This document shows positions 1-7,704 of a stretch of 64,000 nt of DNA, one piece after another; within the stretch, counting starts at the first letter, position 1; every line of letters begins with the position of its first letter. The stretch is from Geosporobacter subterraneus DSM 17957 (lineage in GTDB: Bacteria > Bacillota > Clostridia > Peptostreptococcales > Thermotaleaceae). Location of the stretch: NCBI RefSeq assembly GCF_900142145.1, contig NZ_FQZV01000009.1, forward strand, positions 31,995 to 95,994, given 5' to 3'. A program made the position numbers and the translations under genes. A model generated the notes under the pieces. The model did no database searches, was not told where the DNA came from, and saw only the letters and a program-made list of their open reading frames with translations.

Positions 1-83
1 AAGCTGCCATTGGCCAAGCAGCAGAGCTAATCGGCAGTCAGGGAAGGAATCTGCATAAAGAGGGAGGAAATCATGAGGAATAA
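1..83 (+). CDS. 3' end of an upstream gene, possibly RNase PH (partial)
   Basis: An open frame enters from the left edge and stops at TAA 81-83, overlapping the start of the next gene by 11 bases. The last residues read AAELIGSQGRNL followed by a charged tail. The segment resembles the RNase PH C-terminus (pattern ELIxxQ near the end), and rph commonly precedes rdgB in Clostridia. Too little is visible to be certain; the tight overlap supports translational coupling with the next gene whatever the identity. Confidence 0.4.
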   Translation, partial: AAIGQAAELIGSQGRNLHKEGGNHEE

Positions 84-705
84 GCTGGTGATTGCATCAA
101 AAAATAGGCATAAGATCGAAGAAATAAAAGATATTCTAAGGACTTTCCATTTTGATATCCTCTCTATGGATGAAGCGGGACTTACAGATCTGGAGGTAGT
201 GGAAGATAGGGAAACCTTCGAAGAGAATTCAATGAAAAAGGCAGAGGCTGTCATGAGGGCCACGGGCAGCATTGCGCTGGCTGATGATTCCGGACTGGAG
301 GTAGACATACTGGACAATCAGCCGGGAGTGTACTCTGCCAGGTTTGCAGGGGAAGGGGCTACTGATCAGAAGAATAACGAAAAATTGTTGGACATGCTGC
401 AGGGAATTCCTGCGGACAAACGCCAGGGGCGGTTTGTATCGGTTATTTCTCTTGCTTTTCCGGACGGAAGAAAAGTCAGTGTACGGGGAGAATGTCCCGG
501 TATAATCGGGTTTGAGCCGAAAGGTGACCATGGTTTCGGCTATGATCCTCTATTCATCGTACCAGCGTATGATAAAACCTTTGCAGAGCTAGGTGAAGGA
601 ATCAAGAATAAAATCAGTCATCGGGCCAGGGCACTAGCAAAGCTCCAGGATGAGTTGAGGGAAATAGTAGGAGGAAGAGACGGTGAAGATCGGAATAATC
701 AGTGA
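73..705 (+). CDS. rdgB: XTP/dITP diphosphatase (RdgB/HAM1 family)
   Basis: This 210-residue protein matches the usual length of the family that hydrolyses XTP, dITP and ITP to monophosphates, keeping deaminated purines out of DNA and RNA. Family motifs are visible in order: the N-terminal nucleotide-binding SKNRHK (9-14), the acidic metal site DDSGLEVD (71-78), GFGYDPLF (154-161) and SHR (182-184). The ATG at 73 has GGGAGGAAATC just upstream. The downstream phosphodiesterase starts inside the last codons, so the two are co-transcribed and probably coupled. The enzyme is cytosolic. Identification is secure. Confidence 0.95.
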   Translation: MRNKLVIASKNRHKIEEIKDILRTFHFDILSMDEAGLTDLEVVEDRETFEENSMKKAEAVMRATGSIALADDSGLEVDILDNQPGVYSARFAGEGATDQKNNEKLLDMLQGIPADKRQGRFVSVISLAFPDGRKVSVRGECPGIIGFEPKGDHGFGYDPLFIVPAYDKTFAELGEGIKNKISHRARALAKLQDELREIVGGRDGEDRNNQ

Positions 706-1156
706 TACCCATGGAAATCTGGAAGGGGCCGAATTAGCATTGGCCAAAATGGGACATATCGACTTGCTGATACATCTGGGAGATTATTATGAAGACGGAA
801 TACGTCTAAAAGAGCGGCTGAATGCCAATATAGTAATGATTAAGGGAAACTGTGATCGCGGCCCCCAGGGAGAAGAGGAGCTGGTGCTGGATTTAGAAGG
901 ATTGAGGCTTTTTTTGACCCATGGTCATCAATATGAGGTGAAAATGAGTCTAAACCGATTATATTACCGAGCTCTGGAGCTAGGCTGCCAAATTGCTCTC
1001 TATGGTCATACCCATATACCAGAGAATATTAAAAAATCAGAGCTTTTAATTCTTAATCCCGGCAGTGTTGCACAACCTAGGGGTGGATCCCGGGCATCCT
1101 TCGGGCTTATCGAAATCCGTGAGGGAAAGATCACCAGTGAGATCATTGAGTTATAA
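683..1156 (+). CDS. Metallophosphoesterase, YfcE/MJ0936 family
   Basis: The 157-residue protein starts at GTG 683, preceded by GGAGGAAGAGAC, and overlaps rdgB by 23 bases. The metal-binding motifs of calcineurin-like phosphoesterases are all present: SDTHGN at the N-terminus, HLGDYYED, KGNCD, THGH and YGHTH near the C-terminus. YfcE-type proteins hydrolyse phosphodiester model substrates with Mn or other divalent metals; the natural substrate here cannot be read. The rdgB-yfcE pair is a common Firmicute arrangement. The protein should be cytosolic, as no signal or membrane segment is seen. Confidence 0.9.
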   Translation: MKIGIISDTHGNLEGAELALAKMGHIDLLIHLGDYYEDGIRLKERLNANIVMIKGNCDRGPQGEEELVLDLEGLRLFLTHGHQYEVKMSLNRLYYRALELGCQIALYGHTHIPENIKKSELLILNPGSVAQPRGGSRASFGLIEIREGKITSEIIEL

Positions 1157-1317
1157 TTTTGAAAACAGCAAGTATAATAGGACGTACAGTCGTCCATACT
1201 ATGGAAGGATTGGATGAATAAATTCAATAAGAAGAGCTATGCAATGAAAGAAAGTCAATCCATGAGAAAAACCATGGAAAAAGAGTAAAAAATCACGTAT
1301 ATTCTATGTAATTATTT

Positions 1318-1346
1318 TTGACCTTTTGTTAAATTTAGAGTATACT
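1318..1346 (+). promoter_or_regulatory. Sigma-A promoter of the tRNA operon
   Basis: TTGACC (1318-1323) and TATACT (1341-1346) are separated by exactly 17 bases. The first tRNA begins 18 bases after the -10 box. This is close to consensus, as expected for a stable-RNA operon. Confidence 0.85.
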
Positions 1347-1364
1347 ATATTTTGTCAGTCAGAT

Positions 1365-1441
<77 letters not shown>

Positions 1442-1607
1442 TTGGTAAAAACTGGAAGATAAAGATCTATTGACAGGACGAGAGAAACATGATATTATAA
1501 TATCCTGTTGATACAGAGGGTTTGTTTCTAAAGGGACACTCCCCTGCTGATCAGATGCCTTCTGGATGGTGAGTCCATGGAGATACCCCTATGGATGTCC
1601 AATACAT

Positions 1608-1684
1608 GGTGGCTGTAGTCAAGCGGTTAAGACACAGGATTGTGGCTCCTGCACTCGTGGGTTCGATTCCCATCAGCCACCCCA
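1608..1684 (+). tRNA. tRNA-His(GTG)
   Basis: The acceptor GTGGCTG (1609-1615) pairs with CAGCCAC (1674-1680). The extra G at 1608 can pair with C1681, the diagnostic G-1:C73 of tRNA-His. The loop TTGTGGC gives anticodon GTG. CCA is encoded. A 166-base gap separates it from tRNA-Pro. Confidence 0.95.
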
Positions 1685-1694
1685 ATTATTTCAA

Positions 1695-1771
1695 TGGGGT
1701 ATAGCCAAGTCGGTAAGGCACCAGACTTTGACTCTGGCATTTCGTTGGTTCGAGTCCAGCTACCCCAGCCA
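1695..1771 (+). tRNA. tRNA-Gln(TTG)
   Basis: The acceptor TGGGGTA pairs with TACCCCA. The anticodon loop CTTTGAC gives TTG. CCA is encoded. It begins 10 bases after tRNA-His. Confidence 0.95.
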
Positions 1772-1775
1772 TTAT

Positions 1776-1851
1776 GACCCATTAGCTCAGCAGGTAGAGC
1801 ACTTGACTTTTAATCAAGGTGTCCCGCGTTCGAGCCGCGGATGGGTCACCA
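1776..1851 (+). tRNA. tRNA-Lys(TTT)
   Basis: The acceptor GACCCAT pairs with ATGGGTC. The anticodon loop CTTTTAA gives TTT. CCA is encoded. Only four bases separate it from tRNA-Gln. Confidence 0.95.
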
Positions 1852-1864
1852 GTTATGATAGCAT

Positions 1865-1947
1865 GCGGGCATGGCGGAATTGGCAGACGCACTAGATTCA
1901 GGTTCTAGCGGGAAACCGTGGGGGTTCGAATCCCTTTGCCCGCACCA
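1865..1947 (+). tRNA. tRNA-Leu(CAG)
   Basis: The acceptor GCGGGCA pairs with TGCCCGC. The anticodon loop TTCAGGT gives CAG. A long variable arm, typical of class II tRNAs, is present in the 83-base gene. CCA is encoded. Confidence 0.95.
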
Positions 1948-1954
1948 CATGCAT

Positions 1955-2028
1955 GCGGATGTAGTTCAATGGTAGAACTTCAGCCTTCCAAGCTGATAGC
2001 GTGGGTTCGATTCCCATCATCCGCTCCA
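1955..2028 (+). tRNA. tRNA-Gly(TCC)
   Basis: The acceptor GCGGATG pairs with CATCCGC. The anticodon loop CTTCCAA gives TCC. CCA is encoded. The gene is 74 bases long. Confidence 0.95.
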
Positions 2029-2039
2029 TTCTATTTTGT

Positions 2040-2116
2040 GGGTCCATAGCTCAGTTGGATAGAGCAACGGCCTTCTAAGCCGTGTGTCCGGGGTTCGAAT
2101 CCCTGTGGGCTCACCA
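2040..2116 (+). tRNA. tRNA-Arg(TCT)
   Basis: The acceptor GGGTCCA pairs with TGGGCTC, with two G-U pairs. The anticodon loop CTTCTAA gives TCT, which reads AGA/AGG. CCA is encoded. Confidence 0.93.
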
Positions 2117-2123
2117 TATATAT

Positions 2124-2200
2124 GCGCCCTTAGCTCAATTGGATAGAGTTGCAGACTTCGAATCTGAAGGTTGGGGGTTCGAGACCCTCAGGGCGCACCA
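2124..2200 (+). tRNA. tRNA-Arg(TCG)
   Basis: The acceptor GCGCCCT pairs with AGGGCGC. The anticodon loop CTTCGAA gives TCG, which reads CGN codons. CCA is encoded. It is the last tRNA before the terminator. Confidence 0.94.
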
Positions 2201-2203
2201 GAA

Positions 2204-2250
2204 AAAGCCTCTAGTCATACTGACTAGAGGCTTTGCTATGTTTTTCTTTA
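2204..2250 (+). terminator. Terminator of the tRNA operon
   Basis: A 14-base stem (2204-2217 with 2221-2234, core GCCTCTAGTCA) closes on a three-base loop. A T-rich run follows at 2239-2249. It starts four bases after the last tRNA. Confidence 0.8.
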
Positions 2251-2312
2251 TGACTAGAAAAAATAATTGCTTTGCGATTGAGCATCTAATTAGGAATTAT
2301 TATTCTTTATCC

Positions 2313-2368
2313 CCGGTAAAAAAGGATATAGAATCGATTCTGATAGGATTTTTTTACCGCTTTACCGG
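2313..2368. repeat. Nested inverted repeats in the gap after the tRNAs
   Basis: GGTAAAAAA (2315-2323) pairs with TTTTTTACC (2350-2358) around the palindrome AGAATCGATTCT (2330-2341). An overlapping alternative pairs CCGGTAAA (2313-2320) with TTTACCGG (2361-2368). No gene is seen between 2251 and 2423. The structure could act at the end of the minus-strand gene that stops at 2424, but no strong T-run is present on that strand. Confidence 0.4.
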
Positions 2369-2423
2369 CTTAGGCCCCAAATAGGAGAGATGTTACGTAT
2401 TTACTACGATGGAAGTGCAATAC

Positions 2424-2564
2424 CTATTGATTAGGCGGACGCATGGCAAACATGATCAGTTCTTTTACAAATATCTCTAAGCTCATTTGATGGGCTTCGG
2501 CAGCTTGCTGGATTTCCTCCAGCTCCCTCGCTGAAAATTCTATACAAATACGCTGTGTTTCCAA
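2424..2564 (-). CDS. Small ribbon-helix-helix (CopG/Arc-like) protein
   Basis: A 46-codon frame starts at TTG 2564-2562, with GGGAGGA eight bases upstream on the minus strand, and ends at TAG. The product reads as a beta strand (RICIEFS), a first helix beginning ARELEEIQQAA and a second helix SLEIFVKELIMFAM. This is the pattern of ribbon-helix-helix DNA-binding proteins, which dimerise through the strand. No toxin partner is adjacent, so an orphan small regulator is more likely than an antitoxin. It is short enough to be missed by length cut-offs. The ribosome site and fold pattern support it; function is inference. Confidence 0.6.
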   Translation of the reverse strand: METQRICIEFSARELEEIQQAAEAHQMSLEIFVKELIMFAMRPPNQ

Positions 2565-2685
2565 ATAAGTGTCCTCCCTCAGCATAATATGGTTTTAACT
2601 ATAAGATACCCTTGAGGGGGGGCTTTATGCAAGTACTTTTGTGAATATGATCGCTGAAATAAAACTTGTACAAAGGAAAGATTTC

Positions 2686-3004
2686 ATGAAACGATGCAGC
2701 CTTTTACTGACAGTAGTGCTTATGATCCTTTCCCTTAGCACGGGACTGACTTATGCAGCAGATAGGGTACAAATCAGTATAGATGGACAACTTTTGGCAG
2801 TAGATGTACCTCCGGTTATTGTTAAAGGGAGAACACTGGCACCTATGGGAGCAGTCCAGTGCTATTTTTGCCCATGAGGGGTGGATGAATTTAGCAGGGC
2901 ACCGAGCCAATATTTTAGGAGGATGTCCGCGTTTGGGTGTAGAGGTGCATCTGGGTGGCGCCTATCATACCTACTATACGCAAAACTTCAATACACCGAA
3001 ATAA
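2686..3004 (+). pseudogene. Broken secreted CAP-domain protein with stalk-type N-terminus
   Basis: From ATG 2686 (AAAGGAAAG upstream) a signal peptide is followed by a copper-amine-oxidase N-terminal-like stalk segment (VQISIDGQLLAVDVPP, then KGRTLAPMGA). The frame then breaks and stops at TGA 2875-2877. In the next frame, from about 2852 to 3004, lies the end of a CAP/SCP domain: GWMNLAGHRANIL, a GVEV strand and YYTQNF. The middle of the stalk and roughly the first two thirds of the CAP domain are missing, so an internal deletion plus frame change has destroyed the gene. An intact CAP-domain gene of different N-terminal design is present at 60985-61725. Confidence 0.8.
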
Positions 3005-3078
3005 AGCATGGAGAATCCATGTGAGATTGCTTATAAATATCACTTTATCATCAGTCTGGCACGGAGAATCCATGCTTT
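3003..3078. repeat. 12-bp direct repeat able to form a terminator-like stem
   Basis: GGAGAATCCATG occurs at 3010-3021 and again at 3063-3074. AAAGCATGGA (3003-3012) can pair with TCCATGCTTT (3069-3078), which is followed by TTTC-rich sequence. It may be the old terminator of the broken CAP gene. Confidence 0.4.
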
Positions 3079-3086
3079 TTCTTTCA

Positions 3087-3599
3087 TCAAAAAAGTTTAT
3101 ACTTTTTGCCGCTTTGAAGGGTATGGTAGAAGCCTAGGGCGTTCATAAGGCAGAGAAAGTAAGCCAGTAAGGAATGGAGATAACTCCACTTTCCCTCCAT
3201 ATAGGATAGAAATCCTAGCTTTATTGCAAGGAGTTCTATGGCTGTGGCAAAGCAGGACCAAAGTAAAACAGAAGCCAGCTGCTTCATTGCAGTTTCAGGC
3301 AGATACTGAATCAGCAAAATGCCTAGTGAAAAGAAAGGTCCTATGACAACAAATAGATCAATATCGTTAATATTAATCATGATAAACCGCTCTGTCCAGA
3401 ATTTATGGGCAATAAAAAACCTTTCTAATAAATAGCCTACTACAGCAGTCCATATGCCCATTGGAAATGCCCGAAAGAATGACTTGTGTTTAGATGTAAA
3501 ATAAATGATTATCCAGGAAATGATAGCCAGCAGCAGCCATGGCAGATTGTAACGATCCAGAAAGCTTATAAAATTCGCTATGATGTATCTCACCTCCAA
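3087..3599 (-). CDS. CBO0543-family integral membrane protein
   Basis: The product of up to 170 residues is almost entirely hydrophobic, with about five predicted membrane spans (for example LPWLLLAIISWIIIYF, VGYLLERFF, LFVVIGPFFSLGILLI, LLAYFLCLMNALGFY). Composition and length match the CBO0543 family, a membrane family of spore-formers without known function. The start is unclear: the only canonical in-frame starts near the end (TTG 3599, GTG 3593) sit on or before the GGAGGTGAG ribosome site. A start downstream of that site would have to use ATC or ATA. It appears to be monocistronic. Confidence 0.65.
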   Translation of the reverse strand: MEVRYIIANFISFLDRYNLPWLLLAIISWIIIYFTSKHKSFFRAFPMGIWTAVVGYLLERFFIAHKFWTERFIMININDIDLFVVIGPFFSLGILLIQYLPETAMKQLASVLLWSCFATAIELLAIKLGFLSYMEGKWSYLHSLLAYFLCLMNALGFYHTLQSGKKYKLF

Positions 3600-3643
3600 T
3601 AGTAATTATTATGCAGTGAATCACTGAAAAGAATACTCATGAA

Positions 3644-3684
3644 AAAAAGACTGTACATGAAAAATATCATGATACAGTCTTTTT
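3644..3684 (-). terminator. Terminator downstream of the hydrogenase gene
   Basis: A 12-base stem (AAAAAGACTGTA 3644-3655 with TACAGTCTTTTT 3673-3684) flanks a 17-base loop. On the minus strand the run of T follows the stem, 17 bases after the hydrogenase stop codon. T and A runs on both sides could make it work in both directions. Confidence 0.75.
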
Positions 3685-3700
3685 ATGATAGGAAAATGAT

Positions 3701-5431
3701 CTATTTACTTCTGTCTACATAATGGGTATGGAGCAGTTTATGGGCTTTGTGACTGCCTGGAGCCTTTAAGTAAGTATCATATAACCTTTGCACCTCAGGA
3801 TTTTCATGGGATCTGCGAATGGTATTTTCAGCATCGGAAGCATATAAGCCTTCCTTTCGTCTTTCCCGTGTCTCCTGATGGTCGGGTATGGGAGCGCCGC
3901 CACCGCCTAAGCAGCCGCCGGGACAGCCCATTACTTCAATAAAATGATACTCCGCTTCTCCAACGGCTACCTTTTCCAGAAGATTTCTCGCATGCTTAGT
4001 ACCATTTACAATAGCCACCTTCAGCTTTTGGCCGGCGATTTCCAATTCAGCCTCCTTGGTACCTTCCAAACCTCTTACTCCATGATAATCTAAGGTATTC
4101 ATTTCTCCATTAGTCAAAATATGGGTGACAGTTCTTAGCGCTGCTTCCATTACCCCGCCGGAAGCAGCAAAAATCCTTGCCGCACCGGTGCCTGTTCCTA
4201 GGAATTCATCGAAGGGCGCATCCTTTAACTGTAGGAAAGGCACCTGTTGAAGCTTTAAAAGCTTGGCTAACTCCCTGGTAGTAAGGACGATATCCACATC
4301 CCGCAGTCCATTAGTTTCCATTTCAGGTCTGTTTGCCTCAAATTTCTTTGCGGTGCAAGGCATAATGGAAATGCTTACAATATCTTGCGGGTTAATTCCT
4401 TCTCTTTCCGCGTAATAGGATTTTGCAAGAGCCCCAAACATTTGCTGGGGGGATTTGCAGGAGGAGACATTGGGAAGCAGCTGCGGGAAATTATGCTCCA
4501 CAAATTTAATCCAGCCAGGGGAACAGGAGGTCAGCAGTGGAAGATTTTTGCCTTCTTTCAGCCGGTTAAGCAATTCTGTTCCTTCTTCCATAATAGTAAC
4601 ATCAGCAGAAAAGTCCGTGTTAAATACCTTGTCAGCCCCCAGCTTTTTCAAGGCAGCGACTACCTTACCGGTAACGTCGGTTCCCGGTGCAAGGCCAAAT
4701 TCTTCTCCTAAGGTATTTTTAATGGCCGGCGCCACCTGCACCACTACATGCTTGCGGGAGTCTCTCAATGCTCTATAGGCATCCTGGATAGCACTTTTTT
4801 CGTGGAGGGCACCTACGGGACAGACCTTTACACACTGACCGCAGTTTATGCAACTGGTTTCTGATAAAGGCTTACCGTCTTTTGTTGTTACCAGCTTTCT
4901 GCCATCCTGTTCTACCAAAGCATAGATGCCGATGCCCTGGATTTCATCACACATTTGAATACATCTTTCGCACAGGATACATTTATTCATATCTCTGACA
5001 ATGGCATCACTGGATCGGTCAATATATTCCTCAATAATTTTATTCTGAAAAGCGTGGTCTTCTCTAGTTACATTCATTACATAGCATAGATTTTGAAGTT
5101 CACAATCCCCTGAAGCTTTCATACAGGTTAGACAGTCATTGGGATGGTTTTCCAGGATCTTAGAAAGGATTTCTTGCCTCTTGTTGTGGATTTTTTCTGT
5201 TTGAGTCCGTATGATCATACCCTCTGCAATAACTGTGGAGCAGGATTCCACCAGATCTTCCAGCCCCTCTACTTCAACACTGCATATTTTGCATTTTGAT
5301 CCTGGTTTTAAATCAGGATGGTAGCATAATGCTGGAATCCACAGATCCATGCTTCGACAGGCTTCAAGGATTGTGCTTCCCTCTGGTACAAATACCTCTT
5401 TTTCATTAATCACTACTTTTACCTTCTGCAA
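3701..5431 (-). CDS. [FeFe] hydrogenase, CpI-like four-cluster type
   Basis: This 576-residue protein catalyses reversible H2 formation, usually with ferredoxin, in the cytosol of fermenting anaerobes. Domains in order: a 2Fe-2S domain (C36, C47, C50, C64), a His-Cys 4Fe-4S site (H96, C100, C103, C110), two 4Fe-4S clusters (CILCERC near 151 and CINCGQCVKVC near 194), then the H-cluster domain with L1 TSCSPGW (301-307), L2 MPCTAKKFE (357-365) and L3 MGCPGGCLGGGG. Length equals that of C. pasteurianum CpI. L1 is usually TSCCPxW; here the second Cys is Ser304. The start is TTG with AAGGGGG six bases upstream. No NuoE/NuoF-like partners are adjacent, so a monomeric ferredoxin-linked enzyme is likely, though a bifurcating subunit encoded elsewhere cannot be excluded. 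Confidence 0.93.
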   Translation of the reverse strand: MQKVKVVINEKEVFVPEGSTILEACRSMDLWIPALCYHPDLKPGSKCKICSVEVEGLEDLVESCSTVIAEGMIIRTQTEKIHNKRQEILSKILENHPNDCLTCMKASGDCELQNLCYVMNVTREDHAFQNKIIEEYIDRSSDAIVRDMNKCILCERCIQMCDEIQGIGIYALVEQDGRKLVTTKDGKPLSETSCINCGQCVKVCPVGALHEKSAIQDAYRALRDSRKHVVVQVAPAIKNTLGEEFGLAPGTDVTGKVVAALKKLGADKVFNTDFSADVTIMEEGTELLNRLKEGKNLPLLTSCSPGWIKFVEHNFPQLLPNVSSCKSPQQMFGALAKSYYAEREGINPQDIVSISIMPCTAKKFEANRPEMETNGLRDVDIVLTTRELAKLLKLQQVPFLQLKDAPFDEFLGTGTGAARIFAASGGVMEAALRTVTHILTNGEMNTLDYHGVRGLEGTKEAELEIAGQKLKVAIVNGTKHARNLLEKVAVGEAEYHFIEVMGCPGGCLGGGGAPIPDHQETRERRKEGLYASDAENTIRRSHENPEVQRLYDTYLKAPGSHKAHKLLHTHYVDRSK

Positions 5432-5536
5432 AGTATATCCCCCTTTTACTAAAAACTCACCTTATGCTACTATTCAACATCGATTGGGAATATCCTTTGA
5501 TATTTTTTTAACCAGATTGGTTTTTATAAAAAAAAA

Positions 5537-7261
5537 TTAGTCTTTATTCCTGCTTTTTTTCATATCGCTAATCATAAATTGAATGCTGCGATTGCCATTC
5601 CATTCATTGAAGCAGGGAAAACCCAGCAGGTCTAAGGCTTCAGGAGCACCTAAGCGGTCCAGATAGCACTGGGCCAGCCCGAAACCGATGGCTTCCATCG
5701 GTCCCCTGCTTCCGGGGATACCCCTCAGTTTAATATGTTCTTTGGCCTTTCCTATAAAGGATAACTCCGAGGGATAGGAAACCGGCAAGTTTGACATTAG
5801 AAAGAGGGGCTTTTCATTGCCCATACCATAGGGTTCAATCCGTTCCAATTCTTCCACAAGCTTTTCAGTGATCTCTGTAGGACGCAGGATTCCATGAACC
5901 TTCAGGGACTTCATAAATATACCAGGGTTCTCTGCTTTAATCTCCGCAGCCTGCTGATTTAATCGTTGGCGAAGCAGAGGAAGCTTATTTTTTTCGATAG
6001 AGAATCCACAGGCATTTTTATGACCGCCAAATTTAACAAATAGATCCGCTGATTTTTTTAATGTCTCATAAATATCCAATCCATCGATGCTGCGGCCGCT
6101 GCCCTTTAATATTCCTTCCTCAGTGGCTTCTGTTACGATTAAAGTAGGCCTATAATAGATATCCCGAATTCGCCCTGCAATAATCCCGATAACGCCTTCA
6201 TGGGTATTGCCTGAATCGATTACTAAAAACAAATCATTGGGATATTCCTTTTCTACTTTTTCCCGACAGAACTCCAATCCTTGATCCTGTATCAGCTTAC
6301 GTTCATTATTACAGGCAATCAGGTGCCGGGTAAGAGCTGCAACCTTTTCAGGCTCCCTGGCAAGCAGCAGTTCTACTCCTGCCCGGGCATCATCCAATCT
6401 CCCGCTGGCATTAAAGTGAGGACCTAGTATGTACCCGATATGATGAGCGGTAATTTTTTTTCCTCCAAGTCCGATGGATTGGATAAGAAAGTTTAGTCCA
6501 TGGCGGGTAGGCTGATTGATCCGCTGAAGACCGTATTTTAGCATGGTACGGTTTTCGTCAATCAGTGGAACCACATCAGCTACCGTAGCTAAAGCTAATA
6601 AGTCCAATATTTCATTTAAGCAGTTCTTAGGGGCACCGAGCTTTTGCTGCAGTGCCTGAGCCAGCTTAAAAGCAATGCCGCAGCCGCAGAGCAGCTTAAA
6701 GGGATAAGAACAGCCTTCTTGTTTAGGGTTGAGAATTAAGCAGTCCGGTTTTTCTTCCGATAGATTATGGTGATCGGTGATGATGATTTCCATTCCCAGA
6801 GATTTTGCCAAAGCTGCTTCTTTTACAGAAGTGGAGCCACAGTCTACAGTAATAATCAGATCTGCTCCCTTGTTCTTAATCTCTTGTATGGCCTCACAGT
6901 TTAGTCCGTAGCCTTCCTCTGCCCGCAGAGGAATATAGTAATGGATTCGATCAGTGAAACGGCCCAGAAAGTCCATTAACAGTGCTATACTGGCCACACC
7001 GTCCACATCATAGTCGCCATAAATCCAGATATTCTTTTTTTTCAGAATGTATTGAAGCACTAATGCCGATGCTTCTTCCATGTTTTTCATCAAGAAAGGA
7101 TTATAGGTTTTTTGGGGCTTCGGTGAAAGAAACTCTTCCATTTCGGCCGTGTCTGTGATCCCCTTAGAGAATAATACCTTCTGAATGATCGGATCAATGC
7201 CATTGGGCTTAGGGATAAAGGCATCATCTATACCATGAAATTTCCATAGGGTTTCAACCAT
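5537..7261 (-). CDS. recJ: Single-stranded-DNA-specific exonuclease RecJ
   Basis: The 574-residue protein has the DHH phosphoesterase motifs of RecJ: GDYDVDGVAS, VDCGSTS and ITDHHN, followed by GPHFNASGR and the DHHA1 motif GGHKNACGFSI. RecJ degrades single-stranded DNA 5' to 3' in recombination and repair. It is shorter than the B. subtilis enzyme because the long C-terminal extension is absent, as in several clostridial versions. ATG 7261 has AGGAGG seven bases upstream. It ends about 105 bases from the hydrogenase start on the same strand; a functional link is not evident. Confidence 0.92.
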   Translation of the reverse strand: MVETLWKFHGIDDAFIPKPNGIDPIIQKVLFSKGITDTAEMEEFLSPKPQKTYNPFLMKNMEEASALVLQYILKKKNIWIYGDYDVDGVASIALLMDFLGRFTDRIHYYIPLRAEEGYGLNCEAIQEIKNKGADLIITVDCGSTSVKEAALAKSLGMEIIITDHHNLSEEKPDCLILNPKQEGCSYPFKLLCGCGIAFKLAQALQQKLGAPKNCLNEILDLLALATVADVVPLIDENRTMLKYGLQRINQPTRHGLNFLIQSIGLGGKKITAHHIGYILGPHFNASGRLDDARAGVELLLAREPEKVAALTRHLIACNNERKLIQDQGLEFCREKVEKEYPNDLFLVIDSGNTHEGVIGIIAGRIRDIYYRPTLIVTEATEEGILKGSGRSIDGLDIYETLKKSADLFVKFGGHKNACGFSIEKNKLPLLRQRLNQQAAEIKAENPGIFMKSLKVHGILRPTEITEKLVEELERIEPYGMGNEKPLFLMSNLPVSYPSELSFIGKAKEHIKLRGIPGSRGPMEAIGFGLAQCYLDRLGAPEALDLLGFPCFNEWNGNRSIQFMISDMKKSRNKD

Positions 7262-7416
7262 AATAGAACCTCCTAATTAAGCTGTGCTGTAAAGCCTATG
7301 CTACCATAAAAGACCTAAGATTTCAACGGGAGGGTGACGATAAACATTTTGTCGAAAGATTAAAAAAGGATGATTAGGGCCAATCTGGCAATATATAGAC
7401 TGAAGGGGTAAGAACC

Positions 7417-7542
7417 ATTTTACATGAAAGGGCCAGAGAAAAAATACTGTTAAACCTGCTCGATAAAAGCTGCAAGTATTGTGAATTTCAAGGATTATGC
7501 AATGCGAAAGCAGGGGATATGTTTGCTGGCAGGAAGAAATAG
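7417..7542 (+). pseudogene. Remnant with a C-x2-C-x5-C iron-sulfur nuclease tail
   Basis: A short frame reads as the end of an AddB/RecB-type nuclease: HERAREKILLNLLDK, then CKYCEFQGLC, ending GRKK and TAG 7540-7542. The C-x2-C-x5-C spacing is that of the AddB 4Fe-4S staple. No ATG, GTG or TTG opens the frame; AAGGGG lies eight bases before an ATT at 7417. It is probably the decayed tail of a larger gene, or a small protein with an unusual start. The rest of 7262-7704 shows no convincing gene. Confidence 0.35.
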
Positions 7543-7704
7543 GAATATAGACCTAGGGAATGGACCTGGAGGAGAATTGTATTATTCAGGGCTTTCCTGT
7601 ACAATAAAACTTATAGTGCAATGAAGCTGGAGAATGATGGAAATCTGTTTTTGGGGATGCAACAAAGGCAGAAATGACGACGAGAAGGGCTGTGAATAAA
7701 ATAT

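Noticed and set aside
1214..1288. 24-codon frame (starting MNKFNKKSY) before the tRNA promoter
   Set aside because: Weak ribosome site, no recognisable family and low-complexity composition; not enough support.
1566..1895. Open plus-strand frame of 109 codons across several tRNA genes
   Set aside because: It is composed of tRNA-His, Gln, Lys and part of Leu; each folds as a complete tRNA with CCA. Not coding. The same applies to the frame at 2082-2384.
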